This document shows, piece by piece, positions 17,011 through 24,759 of a stretch of DNA of 41,162 nucleotides (its first letter is position 1; each line of letters opens with the position of its first letter). This DNA comes from Nitrospirales bacterium (lineage in GTDB: Bacteria; Nitrospirota; Nitrospiria; Nitrospirales; UBA8639): NCBI GenBank assembly GCA_020027535.1, contig JAHRAK010000127.1, forward strand, positions 1-41,162, given 5' to 3'. The notes under the pieces are model-generated. The model was not told where the DNA came from. It ran no database searches and was given only the letters and a program-made list of their open reading frames with translations. The position numbers and the translations under genes are program-made.

Positions 17011-18840
17011 CTAGGCCTGTCCCTGGGTTTTTTTGCGCTTATTGGCGCGCCGCCCTAACACCCAACCTTCAATAATCACGATTCCGACGGTAATGAGACC
17101 AGGATAGAGATAGGTCGTCATCGGAATCGGGGGTTCCATCACCAGGTAATAGAACGCGGACACCGCCATCTTCCGGCCCACGTCCCCGTTGTGCCCGTCC
17201 CAGGCAAAGAACACCATTGGGATGTATTTGCCCTGCTCCAGGTACGCGACTTCGTCGTAGTCCCCCTTCAATGGCCTCTTCACGATCACCGTCCACTGCC
17301 CGTTGGCCCACTCGGCTTTCACCACTTCGACTTCCTCCTGAAAGTCGACTTCGGTGAAGTCTTCATCCCAGCCCGTGCCTTCATACACCCCTAGGGTCCC
17401 ATCCGCCGTCCATTTGGTAATATCGGCGGCAAATCTTTCGTCCCCCCAGAAATACCGTGGCTTCCTGGGTGCCGGGAGTTCTTGCCATTTGATCGGAAAT
17501 TGGAACGCGACCCCGTCGTTGTACACGGCATAGCCGTCTTTTTGTTTGGCGGCAATCGATTCCTGATGGAACGGGTCTTCTTCAAACGTCGTGCCCTGCG
17601 GGGCTTGCTCTTCCACCCCATAATCCTCCAGGTTCACTTCCGTGGGATCCCAGTCCACTTCATCCTCCTGAATGCTCTTGGTCCGGTCGTCCCACCGGAA
17701 CATGAACTCGATATGCGTCTCGTTGTATAACGCTCGCACCCACATATCGTCGATCCGGTTCACGAAGTTCCTCGGCTTATGTGTAATCTGCCCGCCCATG
17801 GCGATCCACCGCCGGGGAATCAGGTTCCAGCGCTCGTCGTTTTCGTCCGTGGGGAGGTCGCCTTCCACGAATTTCGATGGAACCACAAAGTTACTCTTGG
17901 GCTTGTCCGTCAACGGATCGATCCCCAACGGCTGCGAGGTCGAGAAAGTGAGCGCGGTCTCGTCGGTCACCGTGCCTTGCGGCGCTTTGATCTCCTGCTC
18001 CCGCTCACACAGCGAGTTGACGTAGTTGGCGATGTCCCACCGTTCGTCCACACTGGTGTTGTCCGCGAACGACGGCATCGGGGTGCCGTTCAGCCCCGTG
18101 GAGAAGGTGCGGAAAATGTTCTTCACATTGTACGGATCTTGCCGGCTGCCCCTGAAGTTCCAGCATTTGTGCCAGTCCGCCGGTTGGATGCTGAAGCCCC
18201 AGTCGTCCTTGAGGTTGAACGCGTTCCCGTCGCCCCGGCCTTCCAGCCCGTGACACTCGATACATTTCTTCTCCACCACCAATTCCGATCCGCGTTTAAT
18301 GGATTCCGGCGTCCCGGGCTTGGGTGGTAACCCTTCCAGGTCAAGCACGAAAAATTCTTCAAATTCTTCGTCTTGCCACGACCGGTCCTGCACCAATTGC
18401 GAGGTCACGAACGCCAGTACGTCCTTGCGTTGCTGCTCGGTGAGAATACCTTCCCACGACGGCATCGCCGAGCCCGGCAGCCCGTGCGTGACCGTTTGCA
18501 GCAGGTCCAGGTCGATCAGGGGCAATTGCCCGCTGGCCGTGTGCCGGATCTTGAAGGTGCCCGCGTTGAAATTCCTCGGCCGCGGCCATAACCGCACCGC
18601 CCCCGGGCCGTCTCCGGCCCCCTCGACTCCATGGCACCACACACATTTGGTAAAATACACCCGCTTGCCCGCTTCGATCTGCTCCGCCGGCAGAGGCGCT
18701 GGTAAGCCTTGCTGCTTGAAGCCCTCCGGAAGGTCCTCCTGGGCCATGCTGCTCAGAGGCAGCCCCAGCCCCAGCAGGACACTGAACCCCAGGCACACGC
18801 CCCACCGGGCTACGTTGATTCCATATCTACTCTTGCTCAT
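17011..18840 (-). CDS. diheme cytochrome c fused to NXR-gamma-like heme b domain, membrane anchored
   Basis: A 609-aa exported protein. The start is taken at the ATG at 18840, preceded by GGAG and a signal peptide (1-34, ending SSMA); an upstream ATG at 18906 would overlap the previous gene. Two cytochrome c domains carry heme sites CVWCH (66-70) and CIECH (193-197), with likely distal Met ligands in SAMPSWEG and TPMPSFAD. Residues about 320-570 resemble the ethylbenzene-dehydrogenase gamma family, including FFAWDGHNGD near the end as in nxrC. A C-terminal helix (about 577-595, LITVGIVII) with a basic tail anchors it. It could be a membrane-bound gamma-like subunit or an electron bridge from NXR to the oxidase (inference). 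It ends the respiratory cluster. Confidence 0.88.
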   Translation of the reverse strand: MSKSRYGINVARWGVCLGFSVLLGLGLPLSSMAQEDLPEGFKQQGLPAPLPAEQIEAGKRVYFTKCVWCHGVEGAGDGPGAVRLWPRPRNFNAGTFKIRHTASGQLPLIDLDLLQTVTHGLPGSAMPSWEGILTEQQRKDVLAFVTSQLVQDRSWQDEEFEEFFVLDLEGLPPKPGTPESIKRGSELVVEKKCIECHGLEGRGDGNAFNLKDDWGFSIQPADWHKCWNFRGSRQDPYNVKNIFRTFSTGLNGTPMPSFADNTSVDERWDIANYVNSLCEREQEIKAPQGTVTDETALTFSTSQPLGIDPLTDKPKSNFVVPSKFVEGDLPTDENDERWNLIPRRWIAMGGQITHKPRNFVNRIDDMWVRALYNETHIEFMFRWDDRTKSIQEDEVDWDPTEVNLEDYGVEEQAPQGTTFEEDPFHQESIAAKQKDGYAVYNDGVAFQFPIKWQELPAPRKPRYFWGDERFAADITKWTADGTLGVYEGTGWDEDFTEVDFQEEVEVVKAEWANGQWTVIVKRPLKGDYDEVAYLEQGKYIPMVFFAWDGHNGDVGRKMAVSAFYYLVMEPPIPMTTYLYPGLITVGIVIIEGWVLGRRANKRKKTQGQA

Positions 18841-18862
18841 GGCTCGTCTCCGCTCCTCTCCG

Positions 18863-19828
18863 CTAATCCCAGGTCCGGGGATAGTAGCCCGTGTGCCAAT
18901 ATTCAAACATCACCACTTTCCAGATCTCATCCACCGTCAGGTGTTGTTCCCACGGGGGCATCACCGAGGCCCAGGGGAAACCTTCCCCCGGCAACCCGAT
19001 CCCGCCTTTCGATACCCGCCAGAACACAAACGTCTCTTGTAACTGCGCGATCGTGCCCGCATCCGTGAAATTCGCCGGAATCGGGTTGAACGCATACGCC
19101 CATAACCCCCGCCCGTTCAAGTTGTCCCCGTGACAGAAATGGCAGTTCTGAAAGAAGATCTCGCCGCCTTCCCGCACGTATTTGGTGTAGCCCTCCGCGT
19201 TGGGGTCCCATGGATTATAGTTCGGGTCGTTCACGTCCTTCATCAACCGCCCCATGGATTGCTCCACGATCCGGGCATCGGTATACGCCTGGTCGTACTT
19301 GCCATCGTTATTCACCCGGTAGGGGTTCTCCACCACTTGCAGCACAAAGGTCTTGCCATGCACTTTAGTGGTCGCCGGCGGCGCCGGATGCACGGTCCGT
19401 AATTCGATCGGTTCTTCAAAACTCGGCAAGAACGAGTTGTACGCAAAGCCTCCCAACGCCAAGGGAATCACGATCAACGCCGCCGTGCGCAACCCCTTGT
19501 GAAAGCCGCTGATCCCGTCCATCACGTTGAGAATCGGTCGCTTGAACTCCTGCCACTCGCCTTCCGAGCCGGACACCCACATGAAAATCCCGCACCCCGA
19601 CACCGTGCCGTAGATGGCTCGCACACTAAACGGAATGGGTGGATAAATGCGATACTTCAGATAGAGCTGAATGTAGATCCAGACCCCTATCCCAGCCCAG
19701 AACTTGGGAATCCCCATGCCCGCCCGATTCAGCGCCCAGTTGACCAGCGCAAACACTAAAATCGAACCGGCTAACTCCGAAATCATCTGCATCGGCATGT
19801 AGCCTTCTACTAACTTTAACCAGGTCAT
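18863..19828 (-). CDS. membrane-anchored monoheme cytochrome c
   Basis: A 321-aa protein with three or four N-terminal membrane helices (about 17-35, 42-57, 70-85 and 115-132), then a periplasmic cytochrome c domain. The single heme site is CHFCH at residues 229-233 with Met290 in SVMPPWEQ as likely distal ligand. The ATG at 19828 has GGGAG nine bases before it. It lies 40 bases after the previous cytochrome gene and 22 before the next, so it should be co-transcribed. It would pass electrons between the diheme/NXR-gamma fusion and the bd-like oxidase at the membrane (inference). Confidence 0.85.
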   Translation of the reverse strand: MTWLKLVEGYMPMQMISELAGSILVFALVNWALNRAGMGIPKFWAGIGVWIYIQLYLKYRIYPPIPFSVRAIYGTVSGCGIFMWVSGSEGEWQEFKRPILNVMDGISGFHKGLRTAALIVIPLALGGFAYNSFLPSFEEPIELRTVHPAPPATTKVHGKTFVLQVVENPYRVNNDGKYDQAYTDARIVEQSMGRLMKDVNDPNYNPWDPNAEGYTKYVREGGEIFFQNCHFCHGDNLNGRGLWAYAFNPIPANFTDAGTIAQLQETFVFWRVSKGGIGLPGEGFPWASVMPPWEQHLTVDEIWKVVMFEYWHTGYYPRTWD

Positions 19829-19868
19829 CGTATTAAACTCCCGTTTTCTGAATCACAGAGTTTAAGGA

Positions 19869-21185
19869 TTAATTGAAATCTTCTATCGAAGGCGGATCCT
19901 GTCCCTCTTTCAAACTGGACAGATAATCCACGATTTTATTGACGGCGCCCGCACTTAACTTTTGGCCGAAATCTTTCGGCATTTGGTTGTCCGGAAAATC
20001 TTTCACCACGTACATGCTGGGATTCAAAATCGACTCGGTGATATATTCACGGGTCGACGTCGCATGTCCGTTATAACCGGGATCCTTCAGCCGTTGGGGA
20101 GCATTACTGCCTTCCATCAACAAGGGACCGACTTTCCCCACTGCGTCTTTAATGCCGGGAATCGTATGACACGCAGGGCACCCCGCTTTCATGAAGAGAT
20201 CCGTAATAGGTTCCTCACCGGTAGCCAACACGCCGCCTGCGGCTTCATCACTGTCGGCGCTCGCTTGTGGACGGTCTCCTTCAGGAATGAATTTTTCATA
20301 CGACGCTTGAATTTCCTCGTACGTAGGGGCTTCCTTCCCTTCACGAACGTACAGCCAGGTATCCACCGCGGCCAATTCTCCCAAGGTCAGCGAAATCGGC
20401 GGCTTGTGAATTCTGGGCATGGGGCTTTCCGTGTCGTTGGTTCCTTTCACGCCGAATCCCGGCACGACAAAACAATTCGGACAGGCATGCGACTCGGCAA
20501 TATATTCCTGACCGGTCGTGGCTGTCCCCGATCCCTCAAACGCCTCTTTTTGCACCGTATCCCGCGCAGCAGGATCGTTCATATGATATTTTTCGTGCTT
20601 CAACCGTTCTTCCGCCCGGGCGGGAACATCCCAAAGATTCGGAGCCCGTTCACTTAAGAATCCCTGATTGAACCCATGGCACAAGGGACACTGGCCTTTC
20701 CCGATAGCCCCCTGCACCTTACTTTGTCCCAGACCGCCGAAAATAATTTTTTCGCCCTCATCTCCCAGTTGCTGGGGAGTCATACTCTGAAAGTCCAGCT
20801 TCACCTCCGGTGGCGGGAATCCTCCCTCTACCTGAGGCAACCAATTGCCATACCCGGAAAGCGCCGCGGCCACGAAAAACATGAACCCGCCAATTTTCAT
20901 CAGGGCCCCGATATTGGTGAAATAAATACCCATGATGTAGGCCAAACAAGTAATCATCACCAATGAGACGGGCAGCAGACGACTTTCCCCGTAGAAATTA
21001 TTCTTGTAATTCGCAATGGCCATAAAGGCCATGAACGCGCACAGGATACCGATAAACGTCTTAAACGTGACATTTCTCTTTTGAACCGGGTCTTTCGATT
21101 TAGCCTGAAAATAAAACATAAGCCCGATCAAAAAGGCGAATGCCGGCCATCCAATCGAGATCGCTTCCGTAATTAATTCAACCAC
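19869..21185 (-). CDS. membrane-anchored diheme cytochrome c with a degenerate third site
   Basis: A 438-aa protein. The start is placed at the GTG at 21185 because GGAGGGG stands just before it. Four N-terminal helices (about 7-28, 42-60, 73-92 and 95-113) are followed by periplasmic heme domains. Covalent heme sites are CPLCH (166-170) and CPACH (336-340). Between them CPNCF (235-239) looks like a heme site whose proximal His has become Phe. Possible distal Met residues lie in SPMPRIHK and NQMPKDFG. The gene follows bd-like oxidase 1 after an 82-base gap containing a large hairpin, and probably delivers electrons to or forms a complex with that oxidase. Confidence 0.85.
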   Translation of the reverse strand: MVELITEAISIGWPAFAFLIGLMFYFQAKSKDPVQKRNVTFKTFIGILCAFMAFMAIANYKNNFYGESRLLPVSLVMITCLAYIMGIYFTNIGALMKIGGFMFFVAAALSGYGNWLPQVEGGFPPPEVKLDFQSMTPQQLGDEGEKIIFGGLGQSKVQGAIGKGQCPLCHGFNQGFLSERAPNLWDVPARAEERLKHEKYHMNDPAARDTVQKEAFEGSGTATTGQEYIAESHACPNCFVVPGFGVKGTNDTESPMPRIHKPPISLTLGELAAVDTWLYVREGKEAPTYEEIQASYEKFIPEGDRPQASADSDEAAGGVLATGEEPITDLFMKAGCPACHTIPGIKDAVGKVGPLLMEGSNAPQRLKDPGYNGHATSTREYITESILNPSMYVVKDFPDNQMPKDFGQKLSAGAVNKIVDYLSSLKEGQDPPSIEDFN

Positions 21186-21202
21186 TTTGCCCCTCCACAA
21201 AT

Positions 21203-21237
21203 GAGGCTACCCTGACTGTTACGTTCAGGATAGCCTC
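21203..21237 (-). promoter_or_regulatory. intercistronic stem-loop between oxidase and cytochrome genes
   Basis: Arms GAGGCTACCCTGA (21203-21215) and TCAGGATAGCCTC (21225-21237) pair over 13 positions with one mismatch around a nine-base loop. No good T-run follows on the minus strand, so it looks more like an mRNA stability, processing or weak attenuation element than a full terminator. Confidence 0.7.
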
Positions 21238-21267
21238 AGCATCACGTATTTCATGCAAAGTTAATGA

Positions 21268-23232
21268 TTAATGACCAGTTGCAGGTTGCGGCGCGGCACC
21301 CGGAACGGGTTGCGTCGCAGGAACTGGCGCCTTCTTGGCCCCCAGTGCTCCAAGCCAAAAGACAAAGAGAATCGTGATCCAGAAAAACAACACGTTAAAG
21401 GAAATCACATTCGCGCCAAATCCAATGGTATGCGTATACGCCCAAGGTGAATTATCGCGCATAATCTCATTGACGTGCCAGAACAACCTCACCGATGACC
21501 GGATATACCCCATCAATCCCATCATCCACGTGAAAGCCGTTGCCAACATAATCAAGGCATACTGTGATCGTGGCGCGATCTGACCCCATCGAATCGGTCC
21601 GAGTTCCCTGGACTTACTCAACATCGCCAGATTTAACGCTGACCCGAAAAATAAGCACGAGAGCGTTCCGGCCACCTGCGGAACAGAGAGGCCGATTCGA
21701 ACGTTCGCCGGGATGAAATACCCGTAACAGGCCACCCAAATATTATTCAGATGGGCCACCACGAAGAAGGTGATCAGGAAGATATTTCCGAATTTTGCCC
21801 ACTTCACCGCCGGCACCCTGTTGCCACGCTGATACCATATAAAACTGGCGATGGTGGTCATGATAATCGCGTTAATCCCCCCATTCTTAGCCGACATCAC
21901 GCCATAGTTCCCCAGCACCGGATGCTGCTGGCCTCCCATGGCCTTTAATTCAGCCGGAGTCATCACGATGGTATGGGGAGTGATAAAGACCAACAGTCCG
22001 ACGACTAAAATGAACACAAAATACTTGATATAACGCTGGAACCTCTCACCCCCGGTCATTCTTCCGAGTGCTTGCCAGAGATAATAGTTCGTCGTCAAAA
22101 ACAGAATACCGATCATTGTGGCCTGAATGATGAACAACCAAGCCAACAGCCCACCCATCAAGGTAATTCCCATTTGTTGACGGTACGCATACACCTCGCG
22201 CATGAGCCAATAGCCGGCAAACGGCAAGGGGATCAGGAAGGCCACGCCCAGCGACATCGCGATATATCCCATCCAATCGTAATGGGCACGCTCTTCATCA
22301 TTCTTCGCCGACAGGAACCGATACGCAGCATACGCCGCCACCACGCCACCACCAAAGGCCATATTTCCGAGAATCCGATGCACGTTCAGGGGATTCCAGA
22401 GCGCCGTATGAAGCACGTGCCAGATATTTCCAAGAAATCGTCCCTGCTCATCGACCCCGGCGGGTGACATCATAAAGCCAATCCAGGAATTGGCCAGGAA
22501 CATCAACACCGTCCCAATGACGTTCAACACCACCGACATGCTGCAATGGAGCCATTTCAACAACCCATCTTTCATCTTGTCCCATCCATAGTAGTAGATG
22601 TAGAGGGTTCCGCTTTCCGCCACGAACATCAAGGCATAGATGTGCATCACCGGGCGGAAAATACTGGAAAGATATCCAAAGAAAGCAGGGTACAACGTCA
22701 GGAACGTGAAGATAAGAATACCACCGAGGATGGCGGTCAGCGAGTAGGCAGTCAGGCTGATTTTAACAAAGTCGTAAGCCAATTGGTCATACTTCTTCGC
22801 CATGGCCTTGTCTTTGCTCACCAACCCGGCAAACTCGATACACATACAGAAGATCGGCACGGCCAACACAAAGCTGCCATAGTACAGATGCTGCTGATTG
22901 GCCACCCAAAGAAGGACCCGGCTTTCGAAGTTATATCGGGGATAAAATTCTTCCGTATCGGCAGTCTTGGGAGCCGACGCACCAACGACGGGCCCCTCTG
23001 TTTTGTAGTAGACGTCTCTCCCGATTTCGACCTTTACTTCTTCGCCCTCCACCCCTTCGGCTTCCTGTGAAGCGATGACATCGGCAGGCGGCCCGCCCGC
23101 TGCGGGACCACCCCCACCGGCCAAGGCCGGCAGTGCCACAAAAATCGGGAGCAAGAGCATGACTCCCATTGCAAAAAGACCAGTGACTGCCAGGAATTTC
23201 TTCCCGGCCTGTCTACTTTTGAGGCGACCCAT
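21268..23232 (-). CDS. cytochrome bd-like oxidase, copy 1 (Nitrospira type)
   Basis: A 654-aa polytopic protein with about fourteen hydrophobic segments. The ATG at 23232 is chosen for its AAGGAGG six bases upstream. An N-terminal hydrophobic region and a Gly/Pro/Ala-rich linker precede the membrane core. It resembles CydA only distantly, lacking a GRQPW motif, and belongs to the family described in Nitrospira as a bd-like candidate terminal oxidase. His residues shared with copy 2 at 26757-28622 are likely heme or metal ligands: QQHLYYG (His115), KWLHCS, WHVLHT, NVHR, TPHT, GQQHPV and FWHVNE. It would reduce oxygen with electrons from cytochrome c or quinol. Two micro-ORFs precede it and three cytochrome genes follow. 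Confidence 0.85.
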   Translation of the reverse strand: MGRLKSRQAGKKFLAVTGLFAMGVMLLLPIFVALPALAGGGGPAAGGPPADVIASQEAEGVEGEEVKVEIGRDVYYKTEGPVVGASAPKTADTEEFYPRYNFESRVLLWVANQQHLYYGSFVLAVPIFCMCIEFAGLVSKDKAMAKKYDQLAYDFVKISLTAYSLTAILGGILIFTFLTLYPAFFGYLSSIFRPVMHIYALMFVAESGTLYIYYYGWDKMKDGLLKWLHCSMSVVLNVIGTVLMFLANSWIGFMMSPAGVDEQGRFLGNIWHVLHTALWNPLNVHRILGNMAFGGGVVAAYAAYRFLSAKNDEERAHYDWMGYIAMSLGVAFLIPLPFAGYWLMREVYAYRQQMGITLMGGLLAWLFIIQATMIGILFLTTNYYLWQALGRMTGGERFQRYIKYFVFILVVGLLVFITPHTIVMTPAELKAMGGQQHPVLGNYGVMSAKNGGINAIIMTTIASFIWYQRGNRVPAVKWAKFGNIFLITFFVVAHLNNIWVACYGYFIPANVRIGLSVPQVAGTLSCLFFGSALNLAMLSKSRELGPIRWGQIAPRSQYALIMLATAFTWMMGLMGYIRSSVRLFWHVNEIMRDNSPWAYTHTIGFGANVISFNVLFFWITILFVFWLGALGAKKAPVPATQPVPGAAPQPATGH

Positions 23233-23247
23233 GACCAACCTCCTTCT

Positions 23248-23269
23248 TTCTTTGAAATTATTCAAAGAA
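23248..23269. promoter_or_regulatory. 22-base palindrome next to the oxidase ribosome-binding site
   Basis: TTCTTTGAA and TTCAAAGAA form two perfect nine-base arms around a four-base loop. The palindrome ends two bases from the AAGGAGG of the oxidase gene, so as RNA it could limit ribosome access, and as DNA it could be an operator. A/T-rich pairing makes the hairpin only moderately stable. Confidence 0.55.
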
Positions 23270-23329
23270 TAATAAACCTTTTATTCCAGTTGTCCAGTTT
23301 TTCAGGATGACTACTGATAACGAGGCTTC

Positions 23330-23446
23330 TCACCTCAGAATATAGAAATAATCCAAACCCTGCATATCCATCAGAGCCCAGTCGAGGAATTGAAAATATG
23401 CCACGGAAATCACGATTGAAATGATGAGGTACAGAACTGTCTGCAT
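23330..23446 (-). CDS. 38-aa single-helix micro-ORF upstream of bd-like oxidase 1
   Basis: A 38-aa ORF starting ATG at 23446 with an excellent GAGGAGG seven bases before it. The peptide begins MQTVLYLIISIVISVAYF, one predicted membrane helix, followed by a short amphipathic tail LDWALMDMQGLDYFY. Length and position resemble small oxidase subunits such as CydX or CcoQ, though no sequence homology is claimed. It lies 40 bases after the 37-aa ORF and 97 bases before the oxidase, on the same strand. Confidence 0.75.
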   Translation of the reverse strand: MQTVLYLIISIVISVAYFQFLDWALMDMQGLDYFYILR

Positions 23447-23486
23447 GGAAACGCCTCCTCCTTATTTCTTCTATCCAGTTCTTTTT

Positions 23487-23600
23487 TCAACAAGGACATT
23501 GTATGCCGGCAAACCAATAGAAAAACCACAAACTTACGGCACACGTCACATAGAATACTGCCTTGCCCAGCTTGATCTCGAGCGGATCACTTTTCGCCAT
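23487..23600 (-). CDS. 37-aa single-helix micro-ORF, first in the oxidase transcript
   Basis: A 37-aa ORF with ATG at 23600 and GAAGGA upstream. The soluble start MAKSDPLEIKLGKA is followed by one hydrophobic aromatic helix (about 14-32, with SLWFFYWFAG) and a terminal CPC motif that could bind a metal or form a disulfide. A perfect TATAAT lies about 35 bases upstream. It appears to be the first gene of the bd-like oxidase transcript and may be a small structural or assembly subunit (inference). Confidence 0.7.
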   Translation of the reverse strand: MAKSDPLEIKLGKAVFYVTCAVSLWFFYWFAGIQCPC

Positions 23601-23634
23601 CTCAATTTTCCTTCTAGATGTTTGACCTTAATAA

Positions 23635-23640
23635 ATTATA
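23635..23640 (-). promoter_or_regulatory. -10 element for the oxidase transcript
   Basis: Minus-strand TATAAT, perfect consensus, with a start expected near 23628 and a short leader to the 37-aa ORF. No good -35 is seen at the right distance, so an activator may be needed. Confidence 0.5.
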
Positions 23641-23643
23641 CGC

Positions 23644-23672
23644 TTGACACATTTCTTCAAGATATGATACTG
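23644..23672 (+). promoter_or_regulatory. promoter of the plus-strand 34-aa micro-ORF
   Basis: TTGACA (23644-23649), 17 bases, then GATACT (23667-23672). The start would be near 23680, giving a leader of about 25 bases. It lies only three bases from the minus-strand TATAAT, so the two divergent promoters cannot easily be occupied together. Confidence 0.55.
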
Positions 23673-23704
23673 AACAAACACTTTTCGTGAAGGTGGCAAA
23701 ACAA

Positions 23705-23809
23705 ATGCGCAATAATGCGAAATTGTTCGACATTATAGTGTTGGCCGGAATGGTTGTCAATATTCTTTTAGCCGTCTTTTTGATACTGTATTACTTCGAC
23801 TTTCTCTAG
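23705..23809 (+). CDS. 34-aa single-helix micro-ORF on the opposite strand
   Basis: A 34-aa ORF starting ATG at 23705, with a purine-rich GAAGGTGG about ten bases upstream and a consensus-like promoter before it. The peptide starts MRNNAKLFDIIVLAGMVVN, forms one hydrophobic helix to near its end, and finishes YYFDFL. Composition is like that of a small membrane subunit. It ends seven bases from the convergent SUMF1-fold gene. Function unknown. Confidence 0.55.
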   Translation: MRNNAKLFDIIVLAGMVVNILLAVFLILYYFDFL

Positions 23810-23815
23810 CCTTCG

Positions 23816-24724
23816 CTAATCCTGGGGACGAGCGGCCAGCGTGTGTTCAGGCGTCTTCCGCTCTGACGCAGCACAACGAAAGCCTATGGTTTCATCCCGA
23901 AAATCGGGAACCATGAAATTTCTGGCCGTAATCCTCAAGTCGCTTCCATAGCTGGTATACCCGGCACCGCGAAGCGTCTTATACCCCCCACGATCGGCAA
24001 AATTCGCTTCTCCGGGTTCACTGGGATCGCGAGTTTGCTCTTCATACCAATTGTCGGCCCATTCCATCAGGTTTCCAAAGCCGTCATGCACACCAAAAGG
24101 GCTTCTATCCAAAGGGAACGAGCCAACGGACGCCGTGGATTCATAGCCATCCTCTCCGCCTCCCAGATTGGCCTTGTGGATTCTCGGAGAATTTCCCCAG
24201 GGCCATAACCGACCATCTATCCCTCGTATCGCTTTTTCCCATTCGGCTTCCACGGGCAGGCGTTTTCCTTTCCATTTGCAATAGGCATCCGCATCATACC
24301 AGGAGACATAAGCAACAGGCTGATTTGGCCCACGCAATTGGGCTAACCGTTTGGCATAACGAGAAGGAGGGCCCGGCTTTCGATGACCGGTCTGCTCAAC
24401 AAATACGCCATAGTGATGGTTCGTCACTTCATACCGATCAATCCAAAATCCCTCAAGGGTCACGAGACGCTCGGGGCGTTCATTAAACCCGCCCTGGCTG
24501 GTCCCTTGAACAAACTGCCCGGAAGGAATAAACACCATTTCTTCTTGGATGATCGGCTGGGGTGGGTCGGAGGGAGAAGAGCCGGGGGCCTGCACGGGTT
24601 TGACGACCTCCGCAAGCTCGGGATCAGGGGGAGGAGACTTGGTCCCACGCAGAATTCCTGATACCGGCATGCCCACCATGAATAAAATCACGGCAAGCAG
24701 GATCAGTTTCAATCTCCCATCCAT
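23816..24724 (-). CDS. membrane-anchored SUMF1/FGE-fold protein, copy A
   Basis: A 302-aa protein with an N-terminal membrane helix or uncleaved signal (about 5-25), a Pro-rich linker, then a SUMF1-type domain (about 60-290) in the extracytoplasmic space. Family marks are MVFIPSGQFVQGT, ERPERLVTLEGFWIDRYEVTN, YVSWYDADAYCKWKGKRLPVEAEWEKAIRG, PWGN, GNLMEWADNWY and the terminal IGFRCA. True formylglycine-generating enzymes carry catalytic cysteines in the penultimate segment; here it reads LRGAGYTSYGSDLRITAR without Cys, so sulfatase activation is unlikely. Such proteins often serve in binding or maturation roles in respiratory clusters. It lies 35 bases after copy B. Confidence 0.85.
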   Translation of the reverse strand: MDGRLKLILLAVILFMVGMPVSGILRGTKSPPPDPELAEVVKPVQAPGSSPSDPPQPIIQEEMVFIPSGQFVQGTSQGGFNERPERLVTLEGFWIDRYEVTNHHYGVFVEQTGHRKPGPPSRYAKRLAQLRGPNQPVAYVSWYDADAYCKWKGKRLPVEAEWEKAIRGIDGRLWPWGNSPRIHKANLGGGEDGYESTASVGSFPLDRSPFGVHDGFGNLMEWADNWYEEQTRDPSEPGEANFADRGGYKTLRGAGYTSYGSDLRITARNFMVPDFRDETIGFRCAASERKTPEHTLAARPQD

Positions 24725-24759
24725 AGTCGCGCAACCTCGATAGCCCTACTCTCACGCCG

